From 79-D21 sp964521575 (GTDB lineage: Bacteria > Synergistota > Synergistia > Synergistales > 79-D21): DNA of 64,000 bases. The position numbers and the translations under genes are program-made. Every line of letters begins with the position of its first letter. Position 1 is the first letter of the stretch. The notes under the pieces are model-generated. The model was not told the origin of the DNA, did no database searches, and saw only the letters and a list, made by a program, of their open reading frames with translations. Where the stretch lies: contig CAZFSR010000010.1 of the NCBI GenBank assembly GCA_964521575.1, positions 20,790 to 84,789 of the forward strand. The letters run 5' to 3'. Below, one piece after another: positions 33,686 to 42,395 of the stretch.

Positions 33686-33778
33686 TTTACAAGCCGGTTC
33701 ATGAAACCGGAAGGGGCGCAGGTCACCAGCAGAGCTTGGCATGAGCATCATCCCAAAGGCAAGAGAGGTGTTGTCCAC

Positions 33779-34660
33779 TTGGACACATTGATACAGCAGA
33801 TCATTAACGGTCTTTCTCTCGGTTCCGTTTATGCACTGATAGCGGTCGGTTATTCGCTGGTCTACTCCATCCTCCTCTTCTCCAACTTTTCCCATGGGGG
33901 CTTCATTGTCATCGGCGGGTACATCTGTTACTACACGCTTGCCGCCATGGGGAACAACATCTGGTTATCCGGTTTGACCGCGACGATCGGCGCAGGAGTC
34001 GTCGCCATCATGGTGGAAAGGCTTGCCTACAAGCCCATCAGGGAAAGGACGAGCGTAACCCTTTACCTGCTGATCGCCTCAATGGGCATGAGCATCGTCA
34101 TAGAGAACATCTTCGTCGTCACCGTCGGAGGTCGCTTCAGGGCTCTTCCGCCCGTCATCCCCACCGATCCCGTCAATTTCTTCGGAATGGCGACCACGAG
34201 CGCTTTCGACCTGATCTCCCTTGGGATGGCCATCTTCTTCCTCACCAGCCTGCAGCTTTTCCTTACAAAGACCAAATGGGGTTTGGCCATCCGTGCTGCT
34301 TCCTATGACCTCCGGACATCCGGGCTGATGGGCGTTAACGTCAATCGCCTCATTTCCATCGTTTTCTTCGTCGCGGGTTTTCTAGCGGCAGTGGGGGGCA
34401 TTTTCCTTTCGGTCCGGTACACCCTTTACCCACAGCTGGGCTTCATCACGATCAAGGCTTTTGTCGCGGCCGTTATCGGCGGGCTTGGAAGCCTGCCCGG
34501 CGCCGTGCTGGGCAGCCTCATCCTGGGACTCGCCGAGATGCTCACGGCGGGATTCATCTCCAGCCAGTTACGTGACATCGTCGTGTTCGGCATGCTTATC
34601 CTGACCTTGCTCTGGAGGCCGTCCGGCTTGTTGGGCAAACAGGTCAGCGAGAAGGTTTAG
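33779..34660 (+). CDS. livH: Branched-chain amino-acid ABC transporter permease LivH
   Basis: 293 residues, TTG start 8 nt after AGAGAGGTG. Begins DTLIQQIINGLSLGSVYALIA, the typical LivH N-terminus. About eight hydrophobic helices; cytoplasmic EAA-like loop in KWGLAIRAASYDLRTSGLMGVN, and GGLGSLPGAVLGSLILG near the end. An in-frame ATG at 33701 would extend it through the intercistronic spacer and is rejected. Confidence 0.94.
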   Translation: MDTLIQQIINGLSLGSVYALIAVGYSLVYSILLFSNFSHGGFIVIGGYICYYTLAAMGNNIWLSGLTATIGAGVVAIMVERLAYKPIRERTSVTLYLLIASMGMSIVIENIFVVTVGGRFRALPPVIPTDPVNFFGMATTSAFDLISLGMAIFFLTSLQLFLTKTKWGLAIRAASYDLRTSGLMGVNVNRLISIVFFVAGFLAAVGGIFLSVRYTLYPQLGFITIKAFVAAVIGGLGSLPGAVLGSLILGLAEMLTAGFISSQLRDIVVFGMLILTLLWRPSGLLGKQVSEKV

Positions 34661-34671
34661 GGGGGATACCC

Positions 34672-35562
34672 ATGTCCGGATACGTTGAAGGGATCATCAT
34701 CCTTCTGTTCATCAACGGAATCGCAGCGATGGGGGTTTCGCTCCTCACCGGCTTCACCGGGATCTTCTCCCTGGGGCATGCAGGCTACATGGCCATCGGG
34801 GCCTACACGGCAGCCATCCTGACCGTACGTTACGGCATTCACTGGCTACCGGCCATCCTTGCCGGTGGAATCATCGCCATGGTCATCTCGTACCTGATCG
34901 GCGTCCCGACGCTGAAGCTCATGGGTGACTACTATGCCATCGCTTCCATTGGTCTAGGGGAAACCATCCGTCTCGCCCTGGAAAACGGAGGAAGTTTCAC
35001 CCGCGGAGCTCGCGGATTCCCGGGAATCGACAATTTCACCACGTTGGGTGTTGCGGCCGTTTTCTTCCTGCTCATGGCCACCCTGATGTTCTTCCTGATC
35101 CGGAGCAATTTCGGGCGCGCGTTCAAAGCCTGTCGCGACGACTACGTCGCCGCCTCTCTGCTCGGTTTCAACACGGCCCGCTACCGTGTTTTGAGCCTTG
35201 CGATCTCCGGCTTCTACTGCGGCGTTGCGGGAGCCCTGATGGCCGGCTTCCTGACTTTCATCCAGCCTGTCATGTTCGACAGCGGGAAATCGACCGAACT
35301 CACGGCCGTTGTCGTGTTCGGAGGCCTGGGGTCGCTTAGTGGAAGCATCCTGGGAACCGCGGTCATCACGCTGGTTACCGAACTTTTCCGCCCGATTTCC
35401 CAGTACCGCATGCTGATTTACGGGGCTGTCATGGTGATCATCATGGTCTCCCGTCCAGAGGGGATCATGGGACAGCACGAACTCGGACCCCGTTTGTTCA
35501 AGTCCCTTTTCATGAAGAAGAAAGGCCCATCCAAAGCAGTCGAAGGGAGTGACGGTCTATGA
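34672..35562 (+). CDS. livM: Branched-chain amino-acid ABC transporter permease LivM
   Basis: 296 residues, polytopic. LTGFTGIFSLGHAGYMAIGAY is the LivM signature; EAA-like loop around RAFKACRDDYVAASLLGFN; GGLGSLSGSILGTAVI near the C-terminus. Pairs with LivH in the membrane. Follows livH by 11 bp and overlaps livG by 4 bp. Confidence 0.95.
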   Translation: MSGYVEGIIILLFINGIAAMGVSLLTGFTGIFSLGHAGYMAIGAYTAAILTVRYGIHWLPAILAGGIIAMVISYLIGVPTLKLMGDYYAIASIGLGETIRLALENGGSFTRGARGFPGIDNFTTLGVAAVFFLLMATLMFFLIRSNFGRAFKACRDDYVAASLLGFNTARYRVLSLAISGFYCGVAGALMAGFLTFIQPVMFDSGKSTELTAVVVFGGLGSLSGSILGTAVITLVTELFRPISQYRMLIYGAVMVIIMVSRPEGIMGQHELGPRLFKSLFMKKKGPSKAVEGSDGL

Positions 35563-36338
35563 GTGAAACCGTCCTCAAGCTAGATCACGTCAACAAATAC
35601 TTCGGAGGTGTCCATGCCGTCCAGGATATGAGCTTCAGCCTTGAGAAGGGGGAGCTGGGTGGACTGATCGGGCCCAACGGGGCCGGTAAGACGACGATCT
35701 TCAACCTCATAACCGGGGTTTACGACGTGGACAGCGGAAGCATCCTTTTCGAGGGAGAAGACATCACTCCCTACAAGACCTACGAAGTCATCCGGAGGGG
35801 TATCGCCAGGACGTTCCAGAACCTCAGGCTCTTCCCTCGCTCCACGGTGCTGGAAAACGTCATGACGGCCTGCCAACAACATCATCACTACAATTTTTTC
35901 GAAGCGACGACGCATATGGGGCGCTGGAGGTCCCTGGAGGCGAAGATTCGCCAGCAGAGCATGGTTCTCCTGGATCGCGTCGGACTCGCAGATCTTGCCG
36001 AGCAGGCTGCAGGGACGCTACCCTATGGTCATCAGCGACGCCTGGAGATTGCCCGGGCCCTGTCACTCCAACCGCGGCTACTCCTCCTCGATGAACCTGC
36101 GGCAGGGATGAACCCCGACGAAGTTCAGGATTTAAACGTCCTGATCACGAAGATTCACCGTGACTTCGACCTGACGATCCTCGTGATCGAACACCACATG
36201 GAATTGGTGATGGAAATTTGCCCCCATATCGTCTGCATGAATTTCGGCGCCAAGATTGCCGAGGGAGACCCCGAACATATCCAGAATCACCCTGAAATCC
36301 TCAAGGCCTACCTCGGTGAGGAGGTGTTGGAAGCATGA
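35559..36338 (+). CDS. livG: Branched-chain amino-acid ABC transporter ATPase LivG
   Basis: 259 residues. Walker A GPNGAGKTT, Q-loop ARTFQNLRLF, ABC signature degenerate as LPYGHQRRLEIARAL (usual in LivG), Walker B LLLLDEPAAGMNP, switch histidine in VIEHHM. Overlaps livM and livF by 4 bp each. Confidence 0.95.
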   Translation: MSETVLKLDHVNKYFGGVHAVQDMSFSLEKGELGGLIGPNGAGKTTIFNLITGVYDVDSGSILFEGEDITPYKTYEVIRRGIARTFQNLRLFPRSTVLENVMTACQQHHHYNFFEATTHMGRWRSLEAKIRQQSMVLLDRVGLADLAEQAAGTLPYGHQRRLEIARALSLQPRLLLLDEPAAGMNPDEVQDLNVLITKIHRDFDLTILVIEHHMELVMEICPHIVCMNFGAKIAEGDPEHIQNHPEILKAYLGEEVLEA

Positions 36339-37078
36339 GCGACAACGCGAACCAGCAGCCTTTGCTTTCCGTGAAGGACCTGCATGTTTCATATGGCGCG
36401 ATCAAAGCCCTTCGCGGATTCAACCTTGACGTGTATCCCGGGGAAATCGTGTGTGTCATCGGTTCCAACGGGGCCGGAAAATCAACCCTGATGAACGCGA
36501 TCATGGGGAACGTCAAACGCCAGGCCGGGCAGATCCTCTACGAGGGGAAACCGCTGGACGGGCAAAGTTTCCAGATCGTCACGAAAGGGATTTCCCTTTC
36601 CCCGGAAGGAAGGAAAGTTTTTGCACCGTTGACGGTTTACGAGAACCTCATGATGGGGGCCTTCCCTGTAAACGACAAAGAGAAGGTGAAGAAAGACCTT
36701 GAGTGGGTTTATACCCTCTTCCCCCGCCTCCGGGAGCGGATGGGGCAATATGCCGGAACGCTATCCGGCGGCGAACAGCAGATGCTGGCGATCGGAAGGG
36801 CCTTGATGGCAAGCCCTCGGTTGCTTCTGCTCGACGAGCCTTCTCTTGGGCTGGCTCCGATCATCATCAAGGACATCTTCAAGGAACTGAAGAGGATCAA
36901 CGAGGAGGGCGTCACGATCCTCCTCGTCGAGCAGAACGCACGTCAAGCGCTCTTACTGTCTCATAGGGGATACGTCATGCAAACGGGACAGCTGGTCATG
37001 GAGGGAGAGGCCAGGGCGCTTCTCCACAACCCGGAAATCCAGGCGGCTTATCTGGGAACCGGGAAAAAATCACATTAG
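36335..37078 (+). CDS. livF: Branched-chain amino-acid ABC transporter ATPase LivF
   Basis: 247 residues. Walker A GSNGAGKST, ABC signature LSGGEQQMLAIGRAL, Walker B LLLLDEPSLGLAP, and VEQNARQAL in place of the usual H-loop histidine (typical for LivF). Last gene of the liv operon, followed by a strong hairpin terminator. Confidence 0.95.
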   Translation: MSDNANQQPLLSVKDLHVSYGAIKALRGFNLDVYPGEIVCVIGSNGAGKSTLMNAIMGNVKRQAGQILYEGKPLDGQSFQIVTKGISLSPEGRKVFAPLTVYENLMMGAFPVNDKEKVKKDLEWVYTLFPRLRERMGQYAGTLSGGEQQMLAIGRALMASPRLLLLDEPSLGLAPIIIKDIFKELKRINEEGVTILLVEQNARQALLLSHRGYVMQTGQLVMEGEARALLHNPEIQAAYLGTGKKSH

Positions 37079-37104
37079 ACGGGCTATTCTGCCCTTCGGA
37101 TTTC

Positions 37105-37150
37105 TCGAAAAAAAAGTCGGGACTCCGTTTGAAACGGGGTCCCGACTTTT
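37105..37150. terminator. Bidirectional terminator between livF and ompH
   Basis: Stem 37112-37122 with 37140-37150 (AAAAGTCGGGA arm), with a further inner stem, followed by TTTT on the plus strand and by eight T residues on the minus strand. Confidence 0.88.
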
Positions 37151-37182
37151 ACGTGCCTACGAGCCGACTACGAAGCTCTCTT

Positions 37183-37623
37183 CTAGTTGGAGAACTTCTT
37201 CTTGAGCTCCTGGATCACATCGTCCGTGATATCTAGCCCGCCCATAAACACCTGCGCCTTGTCGAGAACGATGGTCAGGCCCTTTGCTTTTGCAATTGAA
37301 CGGATCGCGAGGTCGATGTCCTTGAAAAGGGGAGCCATGAGTTTCTGCTCTTCCGTGGCAGCCTCGTTACGCTTTGTCTGGTAGATTTCGGCTTTTTTCT
37401 TGTTGTCCGGTTCCTTGTCGATTGCAGCCTTCGCCTCATCCTGCTTCTTCTGGACGACCGCCTGGACCTGCTTCTGAACCTGGGCCATCTTGGGGTGCTG
37501 GAAAAGGACCTTCTGGGGTTCAATGACGCCTATCTTCTCATCCGCCAGGGCCACGCCAGCAACAACCGTCAGGATGAAAGCAGAGAGAACTGCCAGCAGA
37601 ATCATCTTCTTGCTTGAAACCAT
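37183..37623 (-). CDS. ompH: Skp/OmpH-like periplasmic chaperone
   Basis: 146 residues. Signal peptide with cleavage probably after ALA (residue 27), then a long charged helix (MAQVQKQVQAVVQKKQDEAK and onward) between short beta segments IGVIEPQKVLF and LTIVLDKAQVFMGGLDITDDV. This is the Skp layout, a chaperone for outer-membrane proteins, and supports a diderm envelope. AAAGGAGGG precedes the start. Not next to bamA or lpxD here. Confidence 0.9.
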   Translation of the reverse strand: MVSSKKMILLAVLSAFILTVVAGVALADEKIGVIEPQKVLFQHPKMAQVQKQVQAVVQKKQDEAKAAIDKEPDNKKKAEIYQTKRNEAATEEQKLMAPLFKDIDLAIRSIAKAKGLTIVLDKAQVFMGGLDITDDVIQELKKKFSN

Positions 37624-37663
37624 CGGACACCCTCCTTTGGATTTTTCCCGGCTACGGTGATAG

Positions 37664-37692
37664 ATTCTACTCTCACGCGCATCCGAAGTCTA
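37664..37692 (-). promoter_or_regulatory. Putative promoter of ompH
   Basis: Minus-strand TAGACT (complement of 37687-37692), 17-bp spacer, TAGAAT (complement of 37664-37669). A TATAAT on the plus strand at 37695-37700 could serve the divergent DUF3343 gene, but no -35 fits. Confidence 0.5.
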
Positions 37693-37740
37693 GGTATAAT
37701 TACGTAACAATCCACACCCCCGAAATCGGAGGACACCGTC

Positions 37741-37956
37741 ATGGAATGTCTTGCAACGTTCGAAACGACTCACATGGCTCTTCTCTTCGAAAAGACCTGC
37801 AGAGCCGCCGGAATTTCCGCGAGGATCATCCCCGTCCCGCGTGAGCTCTCCGCAAGTTGTGGACTAGCCTGCACCTACCCTTGCGAAAAGGAGGAATTGG
37901 TTAACCGGATCTGCCAGGAGAAACACTTGGAAACTGCCGGTTTCCACCACCTCTAA
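37741..37956 (+). CDS. DUF3343 protein (putative Se/S carrier-like)
   Basis: 71 residues. Family pattern: ATFETTHMALLFEKTCRAAGI, then IIPVPRELSASCGLACTYP with the conserved SCG cysteine, and a CxxK-type C-terminal helix. Members often lie near selenium or sulfur metabolism genes in anaerobes; none is recognisable here. The start follows CGGAGG. Confidence 0.8.
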   Translation: MECLATFETTHMALLFEKTCRAAGISARIIPVPRELSASCGLACTYPCEKEELVNRICQEKHLETAGFHHL

Positions 37957-37970
37957 CGCAATCCTGCCGC

Positions 37971-38273
37971 CTATTTTTTTCTTTTTTTGACTGCCCTCTC
38001 CGGGGGGTTCGGCGGCGTCTGCGTCGGGAAATACTTATGCCAGAAAAGGTGGTCGAGCCCCCACCAGAAGAGGATCCCTCCAGCTACGACAAAAATGGAC
38101 AACAGGAGCAATCCGGTGTTGGCCGGGGAAAGGACTTCTTGCCTAATGAAAGGATCCCTGCCTTCCCGGGTAAAAAACGGAGACAGGCTCCAGGTCACGG
38201 CAACCAAAAGGGACAGCCACATCAGGCCCCGACCCCATTCCGGCGGAAGATGGCCTGTTCGTTTCCTAAACAA
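37971..38273 (-). CDS. Small membrane protein, function unknown
   Basis: 100 residues, TTG start overlapping the comF stop by 8 bp, 5 nt after AAAGGG. Two hydrophobic helices (about 16-33 and 52-76, GLLLLSIFVVAGGILFWWG) and a C-terminal tail ending VKKRKK, so probably a hairpin in the inner membrane. No family recognised. Confidence 0.6.
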   Translation of the reverse strand: MFRKRTGHLPPEWGRGLMWLSLLVAVTWSLSPFFTREGRDPFIRQEVLSPANTGLLLLSIFVVAGGILFWWGLDHLFWHKYFPTQTPPNPPERAVKKRKK

Positions 38274-38982
38274 GAATACCCTTTTCCTTCCAGGCCACGG
38301 TCAGGACCTCCACGGGGCTAACCCCCCAACAATAGGCTCCCCTCACAGAGATCCCCGCGCCGTTCAACGCCTCCGCCGCCCTTATCAGGGTCGTTCCGGT
38401 TGTGAACACATCGTCGACGAGCAGGACTGGCCCTTCGATTCTCGGCCCCTTCCAACAAAAGGCATCCCTTGGCAAAGCCCTCCGCTCGAAGGCATTCCGG
38501 CCGACCTGGGAAGGGAAGGAACGGCTCCACTCAAGTCCATCCATAACGGGCCCTCCCCACTCGGCCGACATGCCCTTGGCCATCCTCTCCGCCTGGTTGT
38601 AAGAACGGCTGGAATCCCTTCGCAAGGGCACCGGAACCAAAATCACGGAGCGTTCCTCTCTATAGAGCCGGGCCAGCGCTTTTCCCATTTCAAAAGCCAG
38701 CCTGCGGTGTCCCGAATACTTTGCAAGGTGGACCAGCTCTCTTGCTTTTCCCTCATGCCAGGCCCCGGCCCGGATAAAGGAAAAGTGGGAGGGGATAGCG
38801 CAGGGGAAGCTTCCGCCGCCGCAATCAAGACAGCGGGCAGGCATTGGAAACAGCAGCCCGTCCAGGCAGGACGGGCAGCCGACGCTTCCAAGCCTTCCGC
38901 AGACGGGACAGGTTGAAGGCCATAGAAAATGGCAGAGGATTTCCCAGCTCCGCTTGATCCCGGACTCCACCCTGTCCTTCAT
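38266..38982 (-). CDS. comF: ComF-family phosphoribosyltransferase-like protein
   Basis: 238 residues. N-terminal zinc-type cysteines CPVCG, CPSC and CLDCGG, then a phosphoribosyltransferase domain with VPVPLRRDSSRSYNQAERMAKG and the PRPP loop VLLVDDVFTTGTTLIRAA. ComF is linked to DNA uptake and repair. The start at 38982 lies 16 bp after metK, with no clear Shine-Dalgarno; the longer reading overlaps metK. Co-directional with metK. Confidence 0.9.
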   Translation of the reverse strand: MKDRVESGIKRSWEILCHFLWPSTCPVCGRLGSVGCPSCLDGLLFPMPARCLDCGGGSFPCAIPSHFSFIRAGAWHEGKARELVHLAKYSGHRRLAFEMGKALARLYREERSVILVPVPLRRDSSRSYNQAERMAKGMSAEWGGPVMDGLEWSRSFPSQVGRNAFERRALPRDAFCWKGPRIEGPVLLVDDVFTTGTTLIRAAEALNGAGISVRGAYCWGVSPVEVLTVAWKEKGILV

Positions 38983-38998
38983 CACAAAACGCCGAGGA

Positions 38999-40210
38999 TC
39001 AGGCGCCTTTTGCAGCCGCTGAAAGGAGTTCGACCCTGTCAAGCCTCTCCCAGGCCGGAAGGGGGGACAGATCTATGCGTCCCATGTGCCCGTATGCAGC
39101 AACCCGGCGATATTGGGGCTTGCGAAGATCCAAGTCTCGAATGATGGCCGCCGGCCTGAAGTCGAAAACTTCGGAAACCAGCCGCGTCAGGCTTTCATCG
39201 GGGAGTTTGCCGGTCCCGTAGGTGTGTACCATCAAGGAAACAGGATGGGCGACTCCTATGGCATACGCAACCTGGATCTGGCAACGGTCGGCAAGTCCTG
39301 CGGCCACAAGGTTCTTGGCCGCATAGCGGGTCATATAGGCTGCAGACCGGTCGACCTTGGTCGGGTCCTTCCCGGAAAAACATCCCCCTCCGTGAGGAAC
39401 AACCCCGCCATATGTGTCCACGATGATCTTTCGCCCCGTGAGCCCTGTATCCGCGAGCGGCCCTCCCTGAACGAATCGGCCGGTCGGGTTAATGAGGATA
39501 CGGGGTTTCCTCTCCCTCAAATGCGCCGGGATGGTCGGAAGGATGAGCCTTTCCACCAGGTCTGCTTCGATTTCTGCCTGGTCCACCGCGGGGTGGTGCT
39601 GTGTCGACACGACAACGGTCTCGACACGAACAGGCTTGTCCCCCTGGTATTCCACCGTCACCTGCGTTTTTCCGTCAGGGCGCAGGTACGGCAGGATCTT
39701 TTCCTTTCTAAGAGAAGCCAATCCCCTTGAAAGGCGATGGGCCAAAGCGATGGGAAGAGGCAGGTATTCCTCCGTTTCGTTCGAAGCGTAGCCGATCATC
39801 ATGCCCTGGTCTCCGGCCCCGATTCGGTCGATCTCTTCTTCGCTCATATGGGATTCCCTGGCCCTGGTCTCCAGGGCCCGATCCACGCCCTGAGCGATGT
39901 CCTTGGATTGCTCATCTATCGCTGTCAAAACGGCACAGGTGTCTCCATCGAAACCGTACTTTGCCCTTGTGTAGCCAATTTCCTTGACGATCTTTCTGGC
40001 AAGGTTCGGGATATCGACATAACATTCCGTGGTGATCTGGCCCGCGACCATCACGAGACCGGTTGCCACCATGCATTCACAGGCAACCCTTCCCATCGGA
40101 TCCTCCTTCAGGATCGCATCGAGAACCCCATCTGAAATCTGGTCCGCAAGCTTGTCCGGGTGTCCCTCTGTGACGGACTCGGAAGTGATGAAGCTTTTTT
40201 CGTTAAGCAT
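38999..40210 (-). CDS. metK: S-adenosylmethionine synthetase
   Basis: 403 residues. Makes SAM from methionine and ATP. Signature I GAGDQGMMIGYASNE, signature II GGGCFSGKDPTKVDRS, N-terminus with FITSESVTEGHPDKLADQISD (family His and Asp of the active site). The start at 40210 gives the family N-terminus. The longer reading would run through the leader hairpin and is rejected. The leader carries a terminator-like structure immediately before the ribosome-binding GAGGGGG. Confidence 0.97.
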   Translation of the reverse strand: MLNEKSFITSESVTEGHPDKLADQISDGVLDAILKEDPMGRVACECMVATGLVMVAGQITTECYVDIPNLARKIVKEIGYTRAKYGFDGDTCAVLTAIDEQSKDIAQGVDRALETRARESHMSEEEIDRIGAGDQGMMIGYASNETEEYLPLPIALAHRLSRGLASLRKEKILPYLRPDGKTQVTVEYQGDKPVRVETVVVSTQHHPAVDQAEIEADLVERLILPTIPAHLRERKPRILINPTGRFVQGGPLADTGLTGRKIIVDTYGGVVPHGGGCFSGKDPTKVDRSAAYMTRYAAKNLVAAGLADRCQIQVAYAIGVAHPVSLMVHTYGTGKLPDESLTRLVSEVFDFRPAAIIRDLDLRKPQYRRVAAYGHMGRIDLSPLPAWERLDRVELLSAAAKGA

Positions 40211-40228
40211 TGAACTGTTGCACCCCCT

Positions 40229-40271
40229 CAAAAAAGTAGCCCTCCCCCGTGTCCTTCTCGGGGTTAAGGGC
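40229..40271 (-). promoter_or_regulatory. Terminator-like hairpin in metK leader (possible attenuator)
   Basis: On the minus strand GCCCT...AGGGC (complement of 40267-40271 and 40239-40243) encloses CCCCG...CGGGG (40259-40263 with 40245-40249), then TAC and TTTTTT (complement of 40230-40235). The T-run ends 19 nt before the metK ATG and directly before its ribosome-binding site, leaving no room for a promoter between. It may be the terminator of the GNAT gene with read-through, or an attenuator sensing methionine or SAM. Confidence 0.6.
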
Positions 40272-40330
40272 AATTGATGCCGTTCCAGACACTGACCGAC
40301 CTGTTTCCTTCCCCTGAACGCCCAAAACAC

Positions 40331-40771
40331 CTAGGAATATTCTATTGGGCAGCGAAGCAGCATCAGGAGGCCTTCTCTCGGCTCGAAACCAAGCTGCGCC
40401 AAAAAAGGCGCCAACTCGCTCGTGTAAGTGACGACGAGCGGGATTTCTCGTAGGGCGGGATGTTCCACGGCATAACGAATCAACGCCGTTCCCAGCCCCT
40501 TTCCCTGATGATCGGGATGAACGAGGACATCCCAAAGAGAAGCCCGAAAAACAAAATCGGTCAAGATTCGACAAAATGCAACGAGTTTTCCGTCATGTCG
40601 GGCCGAAAAGCAGATGCTCGTTCCTGCAAGCATACGTTCGATCTGGTCCAGGGATCGGCTTCTTCCCCACCGGGTGAAACGGTAAAGGTCCTGAAGTTCG
40701 TCTGCCTTTACCGCCAATTTGCTGTCGTAAAAAAGGGTCCCTTTCTCCAGAGACATCCCACTCTCTTTCAT
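40331..40771 (-). CDS. GNAT-family N-acetyltransferase
   Basis: 146 residues. Acetyl-CoA binding loop VLVHPDHQGKGLGTALI (family Q/RxxGxG/A), preceded by GKLVAFCRILTDF and ending with PFLAQLGFEPREG. Substrate unknown. The ATG overlaps the upstream zinc-ribbon gene stop (ATGA), so the two are coupled. An internal ATG at 40756 is a possible alternative start. Confidence 0.88.
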   Translation of the reverse strand: MKESGMSLEKGTLFYDSKLAVKADELQDLYRFTRWGRSRSLDQIERMLAGTSICFSARHDGKLVAFCRILTDFVFRASLWDVLVHPDHQGKGLGTALIRYAVEHPALREIPLVVTYTSELAPFLAQLGFEPREGLLMLLRCPIEYS

Positions 40772-40986
40772 TTCACGCCGACGGGATCACCGCTGCAGGC
40801 GAAGGACATCCCGCCAAGAATGCGACGAAGGTCCCCTCCGCGCGCATCCGCACTGACGGAGAGCTGAAGGACCTGGCCCGTCCCGCAGCTTTCACAGATC
40901 CAGGTTGCACGGGCCATCCCGTCACTATCCGGAGTACCTGGCAATATTTTGACGCTACCACAAACTTGGCATGCCACGATCAACAT
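40768..40986 (-). CDS. Small zinc-ribbon protein, function unknown
   Basis: 72 residues. Two cysteine pairs, CQVCG near the N-terminus and CESCG about 25 residues on, form a probable zinc ribbon. A third part SVSADARGGDLRRILGGMSF follows. No family recognised. Overlaps the GNAT gene by 4 bp. Confidence 0.6.
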   Translation of the reverse strand: MLIVACQVCGSVKILPGTPDSDGMARATWICESCGTGQVLQLSVSADARGGDLRRILGGMSFACSGDPVGVK

Positions 40987-41016
40987 CCTTGATCCTTCCT
41001 CTCTAGAAACAAAGGC

Positions 41017-42219
41017 TCAGGAAGACTGCTTCAGGATTATTCTAACCCGAACCGGTCCCTCGCTAAAAATGTCTTCCTCTGCTTCCACGATGACCGTGGT
41101 GGGTGCCTCTATTTCAGTCATTTTCTCGACCGAGCCGTAAAAATCTCCTGCTGACAGGTTCCCGACCGTTCCTCTAAGCGGATCCGGAATAACCCCTTCC
41201 TTCACCGAAAGAGCGTTAACTTCCCTTAACAGGACAAAAAGCTCTCTTTCCGCATCTTCCCTCTTTAATGCGGCGGCAATCCGTTTTTTTCCCAGCACCT
41301 GCCCTTTATGGAAAACCAGCCGGCTTTCCTGGGACTCCAATGAAACAAGAACCGGTTCTTCCCTAACGGCATTCGACTCAGCCACAAGACGTATAACCAA
41401 CCGTTCAGCCTTGCCGGTAAACGGATCGGGGTTTTCAAGTTCGTTCTCCGTTTCGGAAAGAATGCGGACTTGCTCCGGTTTTACACCGGACCGCAGTGCA
41501 AGTTCAACACGGGCCTGTTCCACAAGAGTCTTCAGGGCTTGTTTCACGGTTTCCCTGCCGCTTCTCGCTGGCAGCGGCGTTTGCCCAAGGATTTCCTTCG
41601 CCAGGACAACGATCCGGCCCTCCCTTACCTGCTCAAGTCCTTTCTTCAGGGATTCCATCTCTGAACGAAGGCTTGCGACCGACTTTTCCAGGGAAGCCCG
41701 CTTGGCTTCAAGGCCCTTGAGCTCACCCTCCAGACGAACTCGTTCCGCCTCAACGGCCTCGGATCTCTCGGTCTGGATCTTCAGGTCTTTCCGGATCTGG
41801 GCCAATTGCCCGAGAACCCCTTCAAACTTTTCTTGTGCCGCTTTCAACTCTGATTGTTTTTTCTGGAGCTCCTCCTGGCTGGCGAATAGCTTGAACTCCA
41901 TCTCCTGCATCTCCTGGCGACTTTCCTGGAGTTGGGAGGTCAACTGTGTGATCTGTCTCTGGACGAATTTCATGCTGAAAAGGGCCGTCCTCACCGTTTC
42001 GGAAGTCATTGACAGGAACCAGAGGGTGACAACCGTGATGAGGATGCCCGTGAATACCGTAATGACGGATGAGGTGTAGCGGGGGCGAAGCCCAAAAAGG
42101 GAAATACGCCTCTTGCCGATCCTCATTCCGACCACATCGCCAACGTAGGCCACAATCGCGCTGGCCAAGATAAGAGACAGGATCAGCATCCAATTGAGCT
42201 CTGAAAGGAAGTCCTGCAA
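41017..42219 (-). CDS. DUF3084 membrane-anchored coiled-coil protein
   Basis: 400 residues, TTG start just after GAGGACGGG. Two N-terminal membrane helices (about 10-30 and 52-72), a basic patch RIGKRRISLFGLRPR between, then a long coiled coil (about 85-205, rich in Glu, Lys, Gln, Leu) and a C-terminal alpha/beta domain. The arrangement and the GLRPRYTS segment fit DUF3084, a family of unknown role. Stands alone between the zinc-ribbon gene and the lat terminator. Confidence 0.8.
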   Translation of the reverse strand: MQDFLSELNWMLILSLILASAIVAYVGDVVGMRIGKRRISLFGLRPRYTSSVITVFTGILITVVTLWFLSMTSETVRTALFSMKFVQRQITQLTSQLQESRQEMQEMEFKLFASQEELQKKQSELKAAQEKFEGVLGQLAQIRKDLKIQTERSEAVEAERVRLEGELKGLEAKRASLEKSVASLRSEMESLKKGLEQVREGRIVVLAKEILGQTPLPARSGRETVKQALKTLVEQARVELALRSGVKPEQVRILSETENELENPDPFTGKAERLVIRLVAESNAVREEPVLVSLESQESRLVFHKGQVLGKKRIAAALKREDAERELFVLLREVNALSVKEGVIPDPLRGTVGNLSAGDFYGSVEKMTEIEAPTTVIVEAEEDIFSEGPVRVRIILKQSS

Positions 42220-42333
42220 TTTCCCGTCCTCTTTCCGTCATTGGCTTTCTGGTTAAGGGTCCCGAAACGGCTCAAGCCTACCATAAAAAACCGGCGATGC
42301 AAATCGGTAGGATCACGGGCCCTGAACCACTTC

Positions 42334-42366
42334 AAAAAGGGGGGAGACGGTCTACCGTCTCCCCCC
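42334..42366 (-). terminator. Intrinsic terminator of lysine 6-aminotransferase gene
   Basis: A 12-bp perfect stem (42339-42350 with 42355-42366) with a 4-nt loop TCTA, followed on the minus strand by TTTTT. Confidence 0.9.
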
Positions 42367-42395
42367 TGAGCATCTTTAGTCGACTGACTTGGGAT

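Noticed and set aside
32008..33726. 572-residue minus-strand open frame
   Set aside because: Antisense to livJ, which has a clear signal peptide and binding-protein fold; no motif in the antisense product.
40211..40330. Canonical SAM-I riboswitch before metK
   Set aside because: The conserved SAM-I core sequences are not recognisable; only the terminator-like part is present.
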